64,000 nt of DNA, taken from assembly GCA_002869165.1 (NCBI GenBank), contig PKTK01000008.1:25056-89055 (forward strand), read 5' to 3'. The DNA is from Candidatus Parcubacteria bacterium. Its GTDB lineage: Bacteria; Patescibacteria; ABY1; BM507; UBA12075. A model generated the notes under the pieces. The model ran no database searches. It was not told the DNA's origin and saw only the letters and a list, made by a program, of their open reading frames with translations. The translations under genes were made by a program, and so were the position numbers. Numbering within the stretch: position 1 is the stretch's first letter; each line of letters begins with the position of its first letter. This document shows, in pieces, positions 52,649-60,754 of this stretch.

Positions 52649-54266
52649 CTATTTTAAAATCACTACCAATTATTATTTGAATATCAAAGTCTTCATCACT
52701 TAACTCTTTCAAATCAGGGACCACGCCCAAATCTTCTGCTATTCTTTTAGCATCATTCTTAAGGTCTGTTTTATAATTAATAACTGTATACTCATAATCA
52801 AAGCTATTTGCATTACCTGTTTTTATAACCTTATAACCTTGTTCTTCAATTACTTCTTTTGCCTTGGTTGCAGCCCCGCTAAGACCTCCTCCATTTAAAA
52901 TTTCAATAGCTGCATCAAAGTTATATTCCACAACATCTTTCATGACTTTTTCTTCTTTAGTAATTTCCTCCTGGGTATCATCTTCGGGCGTCAGACTCTC
53001 TTCCGTGTCGTCAACAAAATTGTCAACTGGCACTTTTTCGTTTAAACCTTGCTCCTCACTTGTTGATTCAATTATCTCCATTTCATGGCCTTTGTTCAAA
53101 TAATACATAAGAGCAACAGAACCAAGCAAAACAATAAAAATAAATATAAAAGTTATTTTAAGCAATGGAAACCTTGCTCTGGTTCTCGTTGATTTTGACT
53201 CTACTTTGTTCGCGTTAACTTTCAAGTCCAAAACTTCGTCCTTTTCTTCATGAACACTAACCTTCTTAGTTTTTGTTGGAGTTACGGGTATACCGTATTG
53301 TTTTTGAGCATTAATAACGGCTTTTCTAATGGAGCGCCTGACCAACCAAACCATTATAAAAATAATCAAGAAAAATGAGCCTAAAAGAATTGTTATTGGC
53401 TTCCATTGTAAAACCCAAAAATACAAATTTCTTTCAATGGTTTCCCTGTGCTCATCTGTACCAAAAGCTACAATTAATTCCGCTCGGTATTTGCCCATCT
53501 CTAAAAGTTCATCAGGAATCTGCCAGTCATACTCCCACTTTCTAGTATCTCCTGGCAGAACATTGCCTGAAATTGTTTGATGATTTATTTTGTACTCACC
53601 TTGCTCTTCATCTTTATAGTTATAAATTTTTATCACTCCTTGGGGTTGCAGAATAGAGTCGCCAGTATTTTGAAATTTAAAAACAAAGTTTGCCTCCCCT
53701 TCTGAATAAATATCTTTATCACTACTGAATTCTCTGATTATACCACTCTCGTTTACATCGTCCCCATTGATATTTAAAAATAACAAAGAACTAAGCATGC
53801 TTGATATTTTTATAACTGACCCCTCCTCCTCTTCTTCATCGTTTGGTTTTGTGCCTATCAAAATAGCAATCCTGTGGCCTCCAGGATTAATTTCATCGGG
53901 TACATCCACAATAAAAGGAATTTGCTTGCTTTGATTAGCGGGAATAGCTATGGGTCCATCCTCAATAATCACCCAGTTGTTTATTAAAAAGGGGTTACCT
54001 GCAATTTCTTCATTACTTAAAGGCGTAAAATTAACTGTACACGTATCATTCTTTGACTCGAAATTCATAAGACTAGCATAGACTGTAATTTCGTGAGGGT
54101 TATTATTGACCACTTTTACATAACTCTTCCAGATTTGACCCGGCACCACATTATTTCTAATTATCGGAGGAGTAATAGTCATGGTCATTTTTTCCTGGGC
54201 CAAACAAGGCAAAGCAAAAATGAATACCATAACAAGAAGGAATGATTGTACAATTTTTTTATACAT
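52638..54266 (-). CDS. DUF916-like envelope protein with C-terminal LytR_C domain
   Basis: The 542-residue protein starts with a signal peptide (about 1-23), then DUF916-like beta-sandwiches (about 25-270: PPIIRNNVVPGQIWKSYVKV, GGHRIAILIGTKP), a membrane helix (about 286-310), a cytoplasm-type basic linker, a second hydrophobic helix (about 360-385) and a C-terminal LytR_C-like domain (about 435-542: VVEYNFDAAIEILNGGGLSG, DFDIQIIIGSDFKID). It belongs to a series of three DUF916 proteins. LytR_C in other bacteria accompanies cell-wall ligases; the fusion suggests linking surface complexes to the envelope. Two helices place both ends outside. Confidence 0.82.
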   Translation of the reverse strand: MYKKIVQSFLLVMVFIFALPCLAQEKMTMTITPPIIRNNVVPGQIWKSYVKVVNNNPHEITVYASLMNFESKNDTCTVNFTPLSNEEIAGNPFLINNWVIIEDGPIAIPANQSKQIPFIVDVPDEINPGGHRIAILIGTKPNDEEEEEGSVIKISSMLSSLLFLNINGDDVNESGIIREFSSDKDIYSEGEANFVFKFQNTGDSILQPQGVIKIYNYKDEEQGEYKINHQTISGNVLPGDTRKWEYDWQIPDELLEMGKYRAELIVAFGTDEHRETIERNLYFWVLQWKPITILLGSFFLIIFIMVWLVRRSIRKAVINAQKQYGIPVTPTKTKKVSVHEEKDEVLDLKVNANKVESKSTRTRARFPLLKITFIFIFIVLLGSVALMYYLNKGHEMEIIESTSEEQGLNEKVPVDNFVDDTEESLTPEDDTQEEITKEEKVMKDVVEYNFDAAIEILNGGGLSGAATKAKEVIEEQGYKVIKTGNANSFDYEYTVINYKTDLKNDAKRIAEDLGVVPDLKELSDEDFDIQIIIGSDFKIDGD

Positions 54267-54268
54267 AA

Positions 54269-55249
54269 CTATTCTTTTAAGTTCAACACGCCATTATTTT
54301 CTGCTTCGTTCTTAGCGCGCACTACATGATGTCCTCCTTCAGCTTCATGATGATGATAACTATAAGTTTTTCTAAATATCAATATTATTAAAAATGATAA
54401 AATCAAAAACATAAAACCAAAAAGTCCAAGCAATATTTTCCATGGCATCACCCAAAAATAAACTGTGTCTTGTAAGTCCCTCAAACCGCTAGCACCATAT
54501 TCAATCTCAAGTCTTGCCTTATATTTACCAAGTTTAGTTGCTCCTGCCCACTCCACTATTTCCTCCCAATCTTCTCCACTGGAAACAAAGCTTGTTTCCT
54601 CGTTTATGGGCACACTAGCGACTTCCTCTCCTCTTCGATTGTAAATATAGATTGCCCCCTTTGGACTAATGTCTCTATTACCTGCATTGTGAACGGTATA
54701 AGAAAATCGAGCTGGCCCATCCATATAGGCATTCGAAAGAGAATTAAAGCCAACTAACTGTGCTTTTTCAAATACATTTTCCACAATATTAAAGCTTAAC
54801 ATTATTTCAGTATAGCTTGTCTCTCTCATACTTCCATGAGCAATTCCCTTGTTTGAACCAATCGGCAAAGCAATTCTAGCATACCTCTTACCTGGCAAGG
54901 CAGTGGAACTAACATTAATTTCCAAATCAACTTGCGTACTTTCACCTGGCATCAATTCTATCACTCCTCGTTTAAATTTTATCCACTTAGCCATAGAAGT
55001 TTGATTATCCAGATCTCCGGGATTAGCAAAAACTTGCCCCCCTTCTTCCAAGGTGATGTCATTTACGGCTGCATAAATATTAGCCTTTCTTGAATCAGAA
55101 AGATTTTTGATATTAATTTTGTACTTAAAAATATCACCTGCCTTTGCTTGTTCATCAATTATGGCTGGAGAAACCTGGATAATAGATTCTTGAGCATGAA
55201 CAAATAATGGAAACAGTAAAAAAACTAATGTAAATAATAATTTCTTCAT
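54269..55249 (-). CDS. DUF916-like membrane protein
   Basis: A 326-residue protein with signal peptide (about 1-20), two DUF916-type beta-sandwich domains (about 22-150 and 155-265; KYKINIKNLSDSRKANIYAA, GKRYARIALPIGS), and a C-terminal membrane helix (about 270-292, ILLGLFGFMFLILSFLIILI) with a His-rich cytoplasmic tail (YHHHEAEGGHHVV). DUF916 proteins act with WxL domain proteins on cell surfaces; no WxL protein is seen here. It is the second gene of the operon, with gaps of 4 nt and 2 nt. Confidence 0.82.
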   Translation of the reverse strand: MKKLLFTLVFLLFPLFVHAQESIIQVSPAIIDEQAKAGDIFKYKINIKNLSDSRKANIYAAVNDITLEEGGQVFANPGDLDNQTSMAKWIKFKRGVIELMPGESTQVDLEINVSSTALPGKRYARIALPIGSNKGIAHGSMRETSYTEIMLSFNIVENVFEKAQLVGFNSLSNAYMDGPARFSYTVHNAGNRDISPKGAIYIYNRRGEEVASVPINEETSFVSSGEDWEEIVEWAGATKLGKYKARLEIEYGASGLRDLQDTVYFWVMPWKILLGLFGFMFLILSFLIILIFRKTYSYHHHEAEGGHHVVRAKNEAENNGVLNLKE

Positions 55250-55253
55250 AATT

Positions 55254-56366
55254 CTAAGCTAAGAAAAAGATATAAAATATAAAGAAGAATAAAAGTAACA
55301 CCAAGAAAGTAGCAAAAAGAATCATCGCCAAATGCAAAGTTGGTGAAGGCCCTTGATATTTTTTAACATACTTAACTTGACTTAAGCCCACACTTGCCAT
55401 AGCCTTTCTAACTGCACGATTCTTATAAAGTCTAAGCATTATGATTATTAAAACAGTAAAGAATAATAAGACCAAAGAAACTGGGACTATGATTCGCCAC
55501 GGAATAATCCAAAAAGACTTCTTAGACACGAGAGATCCTTTGCCCTGCCCACCATCGCTAACATCTGTTCCGTAAGTTAAACCCAAAGTGGCTGTATACT
55601 TACCAAAAGCATTATTGCCTGACCAATTTATTCCAGAAAATTTTCTAAATGTTTCAGGAAGTACTGCTCCTTTTTTTTCATTAACCCTTATCATCTCAAC
55701 TTCTCTACCAAACATATTCTCAATCTTTACGGTTCCATAGGGTTTCAGGTGAACATTTCCCTTGTTTTCAATTCTAATAGAAAAATTGACATCAAAAGGA
55801 GTACTATAATAATCCTTGTCAGTATTAAACTCTCTTATCTCTGCTTCTTCATCAACATCACCTTTTACTTGAAACAATAAAAGACAAGCGGCTTGCTGAG
55901 AAATAGACATACCAGCGCCCTTGTCTTCTGAGTTTATATTAATTTTTGGAGGCTCAGTACCAAAAAGAATAGCTCCCCTATATCCACCTGGACCGATTTC
56001 ACTCGGAACGCGAACTACATAATTAACCACCTTTTCCTCATTTGGTCCCAAAGGAATTGCCTGACTAGTTATATCAATCCATGAAGCCATGGTGTAGCCC
56101 GTATCTGTTCCAGGAGGCATAAGCCTGGCGGCTCCATCTTCACCATCTGCACTAAAATCACGCAAGTACACATAAAACTGTTTACCTTCATCTGACACAT
56201 TGGTAACTTTTAATTGTTGTGTCAGAATTTGACCTGGTTCTACCAGCTCATCTACTATAACCGGACTGATTTTAATGCCTACTGATTGAGCGTAGCTAAA
56301 ATTTACTACAAAAAAACTTAACGCAATTATTATTGCAATTAGCAATGGGGATACTTTATTATTCAT
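55254..56366 (-). CDS. DUF916-like membrane protein, first gene of the envelope operon
   Basis: A 370-residue protein with signal segment (about 8-26), DUF916-like domains (about 28-175 and 180-290; VDELVEPGQILTQQLKVTN, GGYRGAILFGTEP), a membrane helix (about 295-318, IIVPVSLVLLFFTVLIIIML), a basic loop and a further hydrophobic tail (about 345-370). It starts a tight operon (55254-49622) of six genes. The IS481-like element lies just upstream (56460-57530) and a hairpin GGAC..GTCC is in the leader. Confidence 0.82.
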   Translation of the reverse strand: MNNKVSPLLIAIIIALSFFVVNFSYAQSVGIKISPVIVDELVEPGQILTQQLKVTNVSDEGKQFYVYLRDFSADGEDGAARLMPPGTDTGYTMASWIDITSQAIPLGPNEEKVVNYVVRVPSEIGPGGYRGAILFGTEPPKININSEDKGAGMSISQQAACLLLFQVKGDVDEEAEIREFNTDKDYYSTPFDVNFSIRIENKGNVHLKPYGTVKIENMFGREVEMIRVNEKKGAVLPETFRKFSGINWSGNNAFGKYTATLGLTYGTDVSDGGQGKGSLVSKKSFWIIPWRIIVPVSLVLLFFTVLIIIMLRLYKNRAVRKAMASVGLSQVKYVKKYQGPSPTLHLAMILFATFLVLLLFFFIFYIFFLA

Positions 56367-56459
56367 TTATTTGTTTATGTAATAATAATAAAAAACTATT
56401 TGTAAAATCCAAAAAATTGGACCATTTTTTGTCCTTTTCTAATTTTTATTTTAACATTT

Positions 56460-57209
56460 TTAGCTCCTTATTACAAATTTTGTATTAGTACAGCACATTT
56501 TGGACACGTAGCTATTATTTAATAAATAATCCACAGGAGTCTCTAAATTAAGGCTCCAATGGAAACGTTTTGTGTTGTACCAAATAAGCCAATTAGTCAG
56601 CTTTTGGTTAAACATACTAGTATCATCTAACAATACTTCGTTCCAGTCAATGAATTCTTCTTGGATTGTTCGGTTAAATTTCTCGATATGTCCTTGCCTG
56701 AATGGTTTACCTGGGTAATTCCAGTAATGCTTGATCTTATGTTCTATTAAATAATCTCTGAAGTACTTGTGAAATTCTGATCTATTGTCAGTCTGGGTAG
56801 CTTTTATCTGATATGGGAATACAGCCTGCATTTTCTTTATGAAATCTTTAGCACTGGCAATATCGTGTTTCTTGTAGCAGTATGCGAATACATATCGAGA
56901 ATGAACATCTACCGCAGTGTTGATATACCGTTTAATATTCCAGGCGAATTTGACCACTGTGTCAATTTCTACTAGATCTCCTGGGGCTTTGACCGTAAAA
57001 TCCTTTGGTAATCGTTCTTTTTTGGTCTTTTTTCTCTGCTTTACCTTGCCGTAATGCGAGACCTTCTGTCTGTGGTGATATATTTTCTTTTCCTTAATTA
57101 TTCTACCTATCTTTAATTCTGAATATATCTTTAAATACTTTACTATCTTACCCTTGCCCATATTGGGACACACTTCCATTCTTAGACGTTTAATTTCTTT
57201 TAGTAGCAA
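56460..57209 (-). CDS. IS481-like transposase, catalytic part (frame 2)
   Basis: The 249-residue product (TTG start at 57209) carries a DDE integrase core: Asp in LVEIDTVVKF, Asp in TQTDNRSEF and Glu in HIEKFNRT. In most relatives the second motif reads TDNGSEF; here G is R. Upstream, the frame shared with the first reading frame is shifted by -1 at about 57235-57245. The last codons (YVSKMCCTNT) overlap a terminal repeat, as in IS481 relatives. The element may be inactive as written unless a frameshift joins the two parts. Confidence 0.85.
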   Translation of the reverse strand: MLLKEIKRLRMEVCPNMGKGKIVKYLKIYSELKIGRIIKEKKIYHHRQKVSHYGKVKQRKKTKKERLPKDFTVKAPGDLVEIDTVVKFAWNIKRYINTAVDVHSRYVFAYCYKKHDIASAKDFIKKMQAVFPYQIKATQTDNRSEFHKYFRDYLIEHKIKHYWNYPGKPFRQGHIEKFNRTIQEEFIDWNEVLLDDTSMFNQKLTNWLIWYNTKRFHWSLNLETPVDYLLNNSYVSKMCCTNTKFVIRS

Positions 57210-57530
57210 TGGATGAATGCCTCTTTTATTCTTGTTTTTCTAATGGTTTTTCCCGGGTTCAGTCCTTCAACTTTATACTCTGAATCTTTATATAACTTCT
57301 GCCAATAGTATAGAGTTGAGCGTTTAACTCCGAAGGCATCACGAGTAGCTTCAAAACCGTATTTTTTCCAATAATTTAATATTTTTAGCCCCTCTTGAGC
57401 GCTGTCTGTGATCATAGTATATGGATTAAAATGTTTTAATCCATAATTATACATCCTACCAAAACCTTGGCAATTACTATATTTAAATCCTATTTTCATG
57501 CATTTTGTCCAGCTTCGCTGTCCAAAATGT
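56497..57530. mobile_element. IS481-like insertion sequence with short terminal repeats
   Basis: ACATTTTGGACA (56497-56508) and TGTCCAAAATGT (57519-57530) are perfect inverted copies bracketing the transposase frames; exact ends and target duplications cannot be fixed by eye. It lies between the envelope operon and the surface-protein genes. Confidence 0.7.
57200..57499 (-). CDS. IS481-like transposase, N-terminal part
   Basis: A 99-residue frame with the helix-turn-helix part of the transposase (GFEATRDAFGVKRSTLYYWQ). It ends shortly after an A-rich run (57235-57245, GGGAAAAACC and AGAAAAACAAG on the minus strand), where a -1 shift would continue into the catalytic frame as KNKNKRGIHPLLLKEIK. 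This may be programmed frameshifting, frequent in insertion sequences, or a mutation. Confidence 0.8.
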   Translation of the reverse strand: MKIGFKYSNCQGFGRMYNYGLKHFNPYTMITDSAQEGLKILNYWKKYGFEATRDAFGVKRSTLYYWQKLYKDSEYKVEGLNPGKTIRKTRIKEAFIHCY

Positions 57531-57603
57531 AAGTGAACTTATTCAATTAAAAAAATCTAATATTTTTAATGATATATGTGCTTATTGTTTAAAAAAAACA
57601 AAA

Positions 57604-57632
57604 AATCCCCCACCTATTGGTGGAGGATTTTT
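57604..57632 (-). terminator. Intrinsic terminator of the first surface-protein gene
   Basis: AATCCCCCACC / GGTGGAGGATT with loop TATT and flanking A/T runs, 20 nt downstream of the stop at 57652. Confidence 0.85.
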
Positions 57633-57651
57633 TATCTAAACTATAAAAGTT

Positions 57652-58674
57652 TTAGAAGGTTGGAGTACAAACGTATGTAAGCGTGTTTTGATAATCACCA
57701 GCTTCTTGCAAGTCAGTAATCTCAATACTATAAGCTACAGTGGTTGTACCAATACCTTGAACGGATCCATCAGCTGGACCTGTGTGGCTAAAGATTTCAA
57801 GTGGAGTAGTTCCATCAAGGCCTTGATATCTTCCTTCGCCCCACAATAGGTCGCCATCATCTGTGGCAACACCCATATAACCATAAGTGTTTTCATCACC
57901 AAGTACAGCTGTAGGACTTACCCAATCTGTTGCAGTGGCTGTATTGAATGCATCAATATCAGCACTACCAGCTGAAGTCATGTTCTGATCCTGTTGTACA
58001 GTCACAGAAAATCCTCCTGAAGCATTGGTTGAAACTGCAAGACCTTGTCCCATTATATACTGACTTAATGTATCCAATGTACCAAAGTCAATTCTTGTTG
58101 GAGAAGTTGAGCCAGTGGTAGCATCACCATTAACTGTAGTGGTTGTAGCCACCCCTTGAACTGCAAATGACAAACTAGCAGCAACTCTAGCAGTTACCAA
58201 TACATCATCAATGATATATACCTTTACCTCAGCTTGATCGATTAGACTAGAACCACTTGTATAAGAATTAACAGTGATAGTATAGTCACCGGCAGTGCCA
58301 GGGTTTGTTATATCAGAGATGGTGATAGTCTGAGTTGAGGTAGCTGGCATTGATTCACCGGCATCAACAGTACAAGTAATGCTTTGCCCTGATCCTCCTG
58401 CAGTAGAGTTAGTAGGACAATCAACGTTTAGGGAACTTACGCCCGTAAATCCAGCTGGGAAAGTTACTTGAACATATTCACTTGCCGTAAGCATTGTTGC
58501 TAAATCTACTTCAATAGTAGAAGTAGCTACAGCGCCTAAATCTGAATCACTTAGGGTAAGTTTTGTGCTATCATGAGATCCAGCATTTACTGCTGGAATA
58601 CCACCGTACATTGTAATCATAGAAAACAATAATACAGCAACAATAGCAAAACGCTTTTGTTTTGTTTTTAGCAT
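57652..58674 (-). CDS. Secreted surface protein, paralogue 1
   Basis: A 340-residue protein with signal peptide (about 8-31, FAIVAVLLFSMITMYGGIP) and a beta-rich body: TKLTLSDSDLGAVATSTIEV, YVQVTFPAGFTGVSSLNVDC, a short helical link KVYIIDDVLVTARV, and a conserved C-terminus YSIEITDLQEAGDYQNTLTY. It has two paralogues, 58973-60043 and the N-terminal part of 49622-51412. Abundance, S-layer or fimbrial role is unknown; two tandem, differently transcribed copies suggest a major surface protein with variants. Its own leader is about 210 nt long. Confidence 0.85.
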   Translation of the reverse strand: MLKTKQKRFAIVAVLLFSMITMYGGIPAVNAGSHDSTKLTLSDSDLGAVATSTIEVDLATMLTASEYVQVTFPAGFTGVSSLNVDCPTNSTAGGSGQSITCTVDAGESMPATSTQTITISDITNPGTAGDYTITVNSYTSGSSLIDQAEVKVYIIDDVLVTARVAASLSFAVQGVATTTTVNGDATTGSTSPTRIDFGTLDTLSQYIMGQGLAVSTNASGGFSVTVQQDQNMTSAGSADIDAFNTATATDWVSPTAVLGDENTYGYMGVATDDGDLLWGEGRYQGLDGTTPLEIFSHTGPADGSVQGIGTTTVAYSIEITDLQEAGDYQNTLTYVCTPTF

Positions 58675-58884
58675 GGGGATAAAACTTAGTTTACAACATC
58701 CACACCATGTGGATAAAATTGCACGCTAAATTCTTTTATTTTTTTTAAGAAAAATCCTTAAAAAAGGATAAAAATAAGCTTATTTTTATTGTGTTTATTA
58801 CACATGGACACATCGTGCCCATCCAATCACAAAATTCGACCTTTTCCCCAATGCCTGTTTATAGACAAGAGGATAATTTGTGTA
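58675..58884 (-). other. Long structured 5' leader of surface gene 57652-58674
   Basis: The leader contains several inverted repeats: GGGCAC/GTGTCC (around 58802-58821), AAAAATAAGCTTATTTTT, ATCCTTTTTTAAGGAT and CCACATGGTGTGG (58700-58712). It ends CCCCATGCT like the giant surface gene. No known riboswitch is recognised. Confidence 0.35.
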
Positions 58885-58890
58885 TTAATT

Positions 58891-58919
58891 ATTATAACAT
58901 ATTTTTATATTTTTCACAA
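58891..58919 (-). promoter_or_regulatory. Putative promoter of surface gene 57652-58674
   Basis: Minus-strand TTGTGA (58919-58914) and TATAAT (58896-58891), 17-bp spacer, extended TGTTATAAT; about 210 nt upstream of the start codon. Confidence 0.5.
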
Positions 58920-58923
58920 AATA

Positions 58924-58954
58924 AAAAAGCCTCTGTTATTTACAGAGGCTTTTA
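58924..58954 (-). terminator. Intrinsic terminator of surface gene 58973-60043
   Basis: AAAGCCTCTG / CAGAGGCTTT, loop TTATTTA, followed by a T-run on the minus strand. It ends the MerR-surface protein transcript. Confidence 0.85.
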
Positions 58955-58972
58955 AAGAGTTTAACTTATATT

Positions 58973-60043
58973 TTAGAAAGTAGGAGTAGCAATATAAGTA
59001 AGTGTATTTTCATAATCACCAGCTTCCTGTAGTGAAGCGATTTCCACTGAATAAGCAACATGAGCTAAGCCAATATTCTGAGTTGACCCATCAGACGGAC
59101 CGTTGTGATGCATGATAGGCATAGGACTTGTTCCACTTAGACCAGCATACAAAGGAGTGCCACTGTTATAAAAATCATTATAACCACCAAGTGAATTTAA
59201 ATCTTGATCATCAGAGGTTAGACCCATGTGACCATATGTGTGGTATGCGTCCAAAGTATTTGTAGGAGATGTCCATGTTTGAGCAGTAGTAGAACCTGTA
59301 CCGTTTGGAGAGTTGTTGAATGAGTTAATGTTAGAACCAGAGTCAGAAGTCAATTCTTGATCTTGCTCAACAGTAACTGTATAACCCTCATAAGCATTTG
59401 TTGTTACATTTAGTTGTTGACACACAGTTGAAGTAGCATTAAGATCCAATGTTCCAAAAGGAGTTGTTGTAGATGTAGTCGTCTCATCACAATTAATACC
59501 ATTAACATTAGAACCAGATGCCATACCAGTGATAGTAAATTCTAGAATAGGCTGAACAGTAGCTGTCATCAATACATCGTGAATAATATATACCATCAAC
59601 ACAATTCTATCTTTAATTTCACCGCCTCCTTGAGATTGAACAGTGATAGTTCTATCACCATCATCAACAGGATTAACTGCGTCAAAAACAGTAATTGTAA
59701 TAGTTGTACTAGTAGCAACTAAGCCGGCATAAGTACAAGTAACAACTTGACCAGCTACACCAGCTACACAACCACCTGAACAGGTAGCATCTGCAGATGT
59801 CATATCAAAGTCAGTGTGAAAATCTGCTGTAACAGTTCCTCCAGCTGGAATGCTTGAAGCAGTTGTTACAGAAATAGTAGTGGTTGCCACTTCATTGAAA
59901 TCTGAATCACTAAGCGTTGCAGATGCGCTAGTGAAGGAGTTCACAGCAGACGCCTTTTCTGGCAAAGGCAACACTCCGTACAAGGTAAACATTGCGATCA
60001 AAAGACCTAATGCAATAATTTTTTTGTTTCTTTTTGTTTTCAT
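58973..60043 (-). CDS. Secreted surface protein, paralogue 2
   Basis: A 356-residue protein with a signal peptide (about 9-33, IIALGLLIAMFTLYGVLP) and the same architecture as the first copy: ATLSDSDFNEVATTTISV, VLMVYIIHDVLMTATV and YSVEIASLQEAGDYENTLTY at the C-terminus. The middle region differs (DLNSLGGYNDFYNSGTPLYA). It is 17 nt downstream of a MerR-like gene, so this paralogue is likely under its control while the other has a separate promoter. A terminator separates the two paralogues. Confidence 0.85.
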   Translation of the reverse strand: MKTKRNKKIIALGLLIAMFTLYGVLPLPEKASAVNSFTSASATLSDSDFNEVATTTISVTTASSIPAGGTVTADFHTDFDMTSADATCSGGCVAGVAGQVVTCTYAGLVATSTTITITVFDAVNPVDDGDRTITVQSQGGGEIKDRIVLMVYIIHDVLMTATVQPILEFTITGMASGSNVNGINCDETTTSTTTPFGTLDLNATSTVCQQLNVTTNAYEGYTVTVEQDQELTSDSGSNINSFNNSPNGTGSTTAQTWTSPTNTLDAYHTYGHMGLTSDDQDLNSLGGYNDFYNSGTPLYAGLSGTSPMPIMHHNGPSDGSTQNIGLAHVAYSVEIASLQEAGDYENTLTYIATPTF

Positions 60044-60060
60044 ATTTTTTAGTTTTTTAA

Positions 60061-60276
60061 TTACGCTGTTTGATTACTACTGGCTTTCCGGAAATAGTCA
60101 GTAGTAAGGATATTATTTACAATTCTTCCCACTTCTTCTTGCGTGTAATACCTCCAACCTCGTGAATCACGCTTTGCCTTTGGTATTAACCCTTCCTTTT
60201 CCCATCTTATAAGAGTGGTCTTGTCTCTATCAATCTTGTCCTGAATATCCTTTAAGCGATATTTTTTTTCTTGCAT
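60061..60276 (-). CDS. MerR-type helix-turn-helix protein, short
   Basis: A 71-residue protein with a MerR N-terminal helix-turn-helix: YRLKDIQDKIDRDKTTLIRW, EKEGLIPKAKRDSRGWRYY and the winged part TQEEVGRIVNNIL. No effector-binding domain follows, as in excisionase/AlpA-like or stripped MerR regulators. It directly precedes a surface-protein gene (17 nt). Candidate dyad operators lie upstream at 60497-60511 and 60629-60641, 130 bp apart. Confidence 0.85.
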   Translation of the reverse strand: MQEKKYRLKDIQDKIDRDKTTLIRWEKEGLIPKAKRDSRGWRYYTQEEVGRIVNNILTTDYFRKASSNQTA

Positions 60277-60368
60277 AATTTTGTTTTTATTTTTATTTTG
60301 GTTTCTTTAGAACCAAACATGAGAAGTCGACCTTTTTAATATTTAATTTATTCTTCTTTTAAATATCA

Positions 60369-60402
60369 ATAAAAAAAGCCTCTTGCATTTAGCAAAAAAG
60401 CT
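60369..60402 (-). terminator. Terminator-like hairpin in the leader of the MerR gene
   Basis: On the minus strand AAGCTTTTTTGC and GCAAGAGGCTT pair imperfectly (one bulge) and are followed by seven T. It lies downstream of TATAAT-like sequences (60408-60424) and upstream of the start at 60276, so it could attenuate the MerR transcript or end the peptidase transcript. Confidence 0.45.
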
Positions 60403-60754
60403 TACACATTATATATATATTATATTGTTTTTTATTTGTTTTTTTCATTTTTGTTTTATTTTCACCTATTTTGGGTAAAAATTTTTTGTTTTTATAGTAC
60501 TATAGTACCATAGTTCTATATCTTAATTATACATGAAAATAGTCAAATGGTCAATCCAATACACATAATATCTTTTATTTCTTTTAATTCTAGCCAAGTA
60601 TATCAGTATAATAATATATTGCCATAATACTATAGTACCATGCTTAATATAGTAATATGTTTTAACTAAAATTTTCTTGGGGATAAGTTATTATTTTTAA
60701 CTAATATTAAATGACTTTACAGACTATTCTACTTGTTAATAAATTCATTAAATA
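60403..60754. other. Intergenic region with dyad repeats, no gene
   Basis: Contains the perfect dyad GTACTATAGTAC (60497-60508) and the repeat ACTATAGTACCAT (60499-60511 and 60629-60641). The rest is AT-rich without coding signal. Confidence 0.5.

Noticed and set aside
58675..58884. Known riboswitch (such as c-di-GMP) in the surface-gene leader
   Set aside because: None of the conserved core motifs that I know were found; only generic hairpins.
58789..58983. Small frame on the plus strand in the surface-gene leader
   Set aside because: It overlaps the promoter, leader and terminator of the minus-strand genes, with no RBS or family signal.
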